Source of the DNA: an uncultured Clostridia bacterium
GTDB taxonomy: Bacteria > Bacillota > Clostridia > Oscillospirales > Acutalibacteraceae
NCBI GenBank assembly: GCA_944380845.1
Contig: CALWIU010000034.1
Location: forward strand, 1-34,073
DNA length: 34,073 nt
Direction: 5' to 3'
Shown: positions 33,603 to 34,073 of the stretch, piece by piece
Position numbering within the stretch: the stretch's first letter is position 1
How the letters are laid out: every line of letters begins with the position of its first letter
Notes under the pieces: generated by a model
The model's input: the letters and a program-made list of their open reading frames with translations, nothing else
Databases searched by the model: none
What the model was told of the DNA's origin: nothing
Translations under genes and position numbers: made by a program

Positions 33603-34073
33603 GGGGAGCGACGGTCTGCTGCATTTAAAATGTGGTACGCTATCACATTTCAATCTACGCTCCCCGTGCGGGGAGCGACTGCTTCGATTGTGGCTCTGTG
33701 CTTAGCTTTTCGATTTCAATCCACGCTCCCCGTGCGGGGAGCGACGCAATATCCTTTGTGATTGCAATCGCCCGTTTGATTTCAATCCACGCTCCCCGTG
33801 TGGGGAGCGACGGACATGGCGGCAGTGATTCTGGCGCGACAAAAGATTTCAATCCACGCTCCCCGTGCGGGGAGCGACGATAACACCTGATTGTTATTGT
33901 TCACAGCCGCAAATTTCAATCCACGCTCCCCGTGCGGGGAGCGACTATCGGTCAAGAGTATCACCTCGCTTTCATAGCAATTTCAATCCACGCTCCCCGT
34001 ACGGGGAGCGACTGATGCTGGTAGAAAAGGTGGAACACACCTTTGCAATTTCAATCCACGCTCCCCGTGCGGG
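33603..34073 (-). CRISPR. Type I-C-like CRISPR array, trailer end, continuing past the window
   Basis: Seven 33 base repeats start at 33647, 33713, 33779, 33846, 33913, 33980 and 34048 (the last is cut by the window edge after 26 bases). They are separated by spacers of 33-35 bases. A truncated ten base repeat (GGGGAGCGAC) sits at 33603-33612 before the first full spacer. Read on the minus strand, the repeat begins GTCGCTCCCC and ends GTGGATTGAAAT, with an 8 bp stem CGCTCCCC/GGGGAGCG; this is the classic type I-C repeat. Transcription should run right to left, so the leader and cas genes lie beyond the right edge. Point changes are seen in repeats 1 (handle), 3 and 6 (loop); the stem is kept in all. 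Repeat degeneracy at the left fits the trailer end. Confidence 0.97.

Noticed and set aside
33632-33964. Open frames on both strands encoding repeated ISIHAPRAGSD- or SLPARGAWIE-like peptides
   Set aside because: They are translations of the CRISPR repeats, a well-known source of spurious proteins.

Overview
The window looks like chromosomal DNA from an anaerobic, probably gut-associated Clostridia (Bacillota), most likely in or near the Oscillospirales. The signs are strong Shine-Dalgarno sites, sigma-A type promoters, a four-gene glycogen cluster with the Clostridia-typical GlgC/GlgD pair, the Firmicutes order rimP-nusA-ylxR-ylxQ-infB-rbfA, ZapA, and moderate G+C (judged by eye). Taxonomy is inferred from gene content only. 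No tRNA, rRNA, phage gene or insertion sequence was recognised.

Layout, left to right. (1) 1-2582, minus: rpsO and pnp behind one promoter; pnp runs off the left edge. (2) 2626-10377, minus: glycogen cluster glgB-glgC-glgD-glgA, followed closely by a TIM-barrel sugar isomerase/epimerase and an SDR oxidoreductase resembling fructuronate reductases. A strong terminator with a possible pseudoknot partner lies between glgD and glgA. (3) 10515-12961, minus: zapA and a secreted parvulin-type foldase carrying an N-terminal dockerin-like domain. (4) 13042-20405: single genes in mixed orientation (a RadC-like protein with a ruined JAMM motif, an alpha/beta hydrolase, guaB, a GH110-like beta-helix protein, a membrane-anchored amidase), mostly bounded by strong terminators. 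(5) 20488-31279, minus: one long information-processing operon, rimP-nusA-ylxR-ylxQ-infB-rbfA-nrnA-truB-ribF-maf-proB-proA, with many 4-11 bp gene overlaps and a single clear promoter. (6) 31373-33461, minus: a GH31 alpha-glucosidase/xylosidase-like gene with a structured leader. (7) 33603-34073: the trailer end of a type I-C-like CRISPR array; its leader and any cas genes must lie beyond the right edge.

The genes cover translation (S15, RimP, IF2, RbfA, TruB, L7Ae-like YlxQ), RNA turnover (PNPase, NrnA-like), glycogen storage, proline, flavin and guanine nucleotide synthesis, cell division and envelope work, and plant or mucin glycan use (GH31, GH110).

The most interesting signals are in RNA rather than protein. 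The rimP leader holds a GNRA hairpin with a poor U-tract that sits inside codons 2-8 of an unannotated 19-codon reading frame, which has a perfect Shine-Dalgarno site and ends in an ATGA overlap with rimP. The rpsO leader contains a 7-nt perfect complement to its own ribosome binding site. The glgD-glgA spacer has two interleaved perfect or near-perfect inverted repeats (A-B-A'-B' order). None of these could be tested computationally here.
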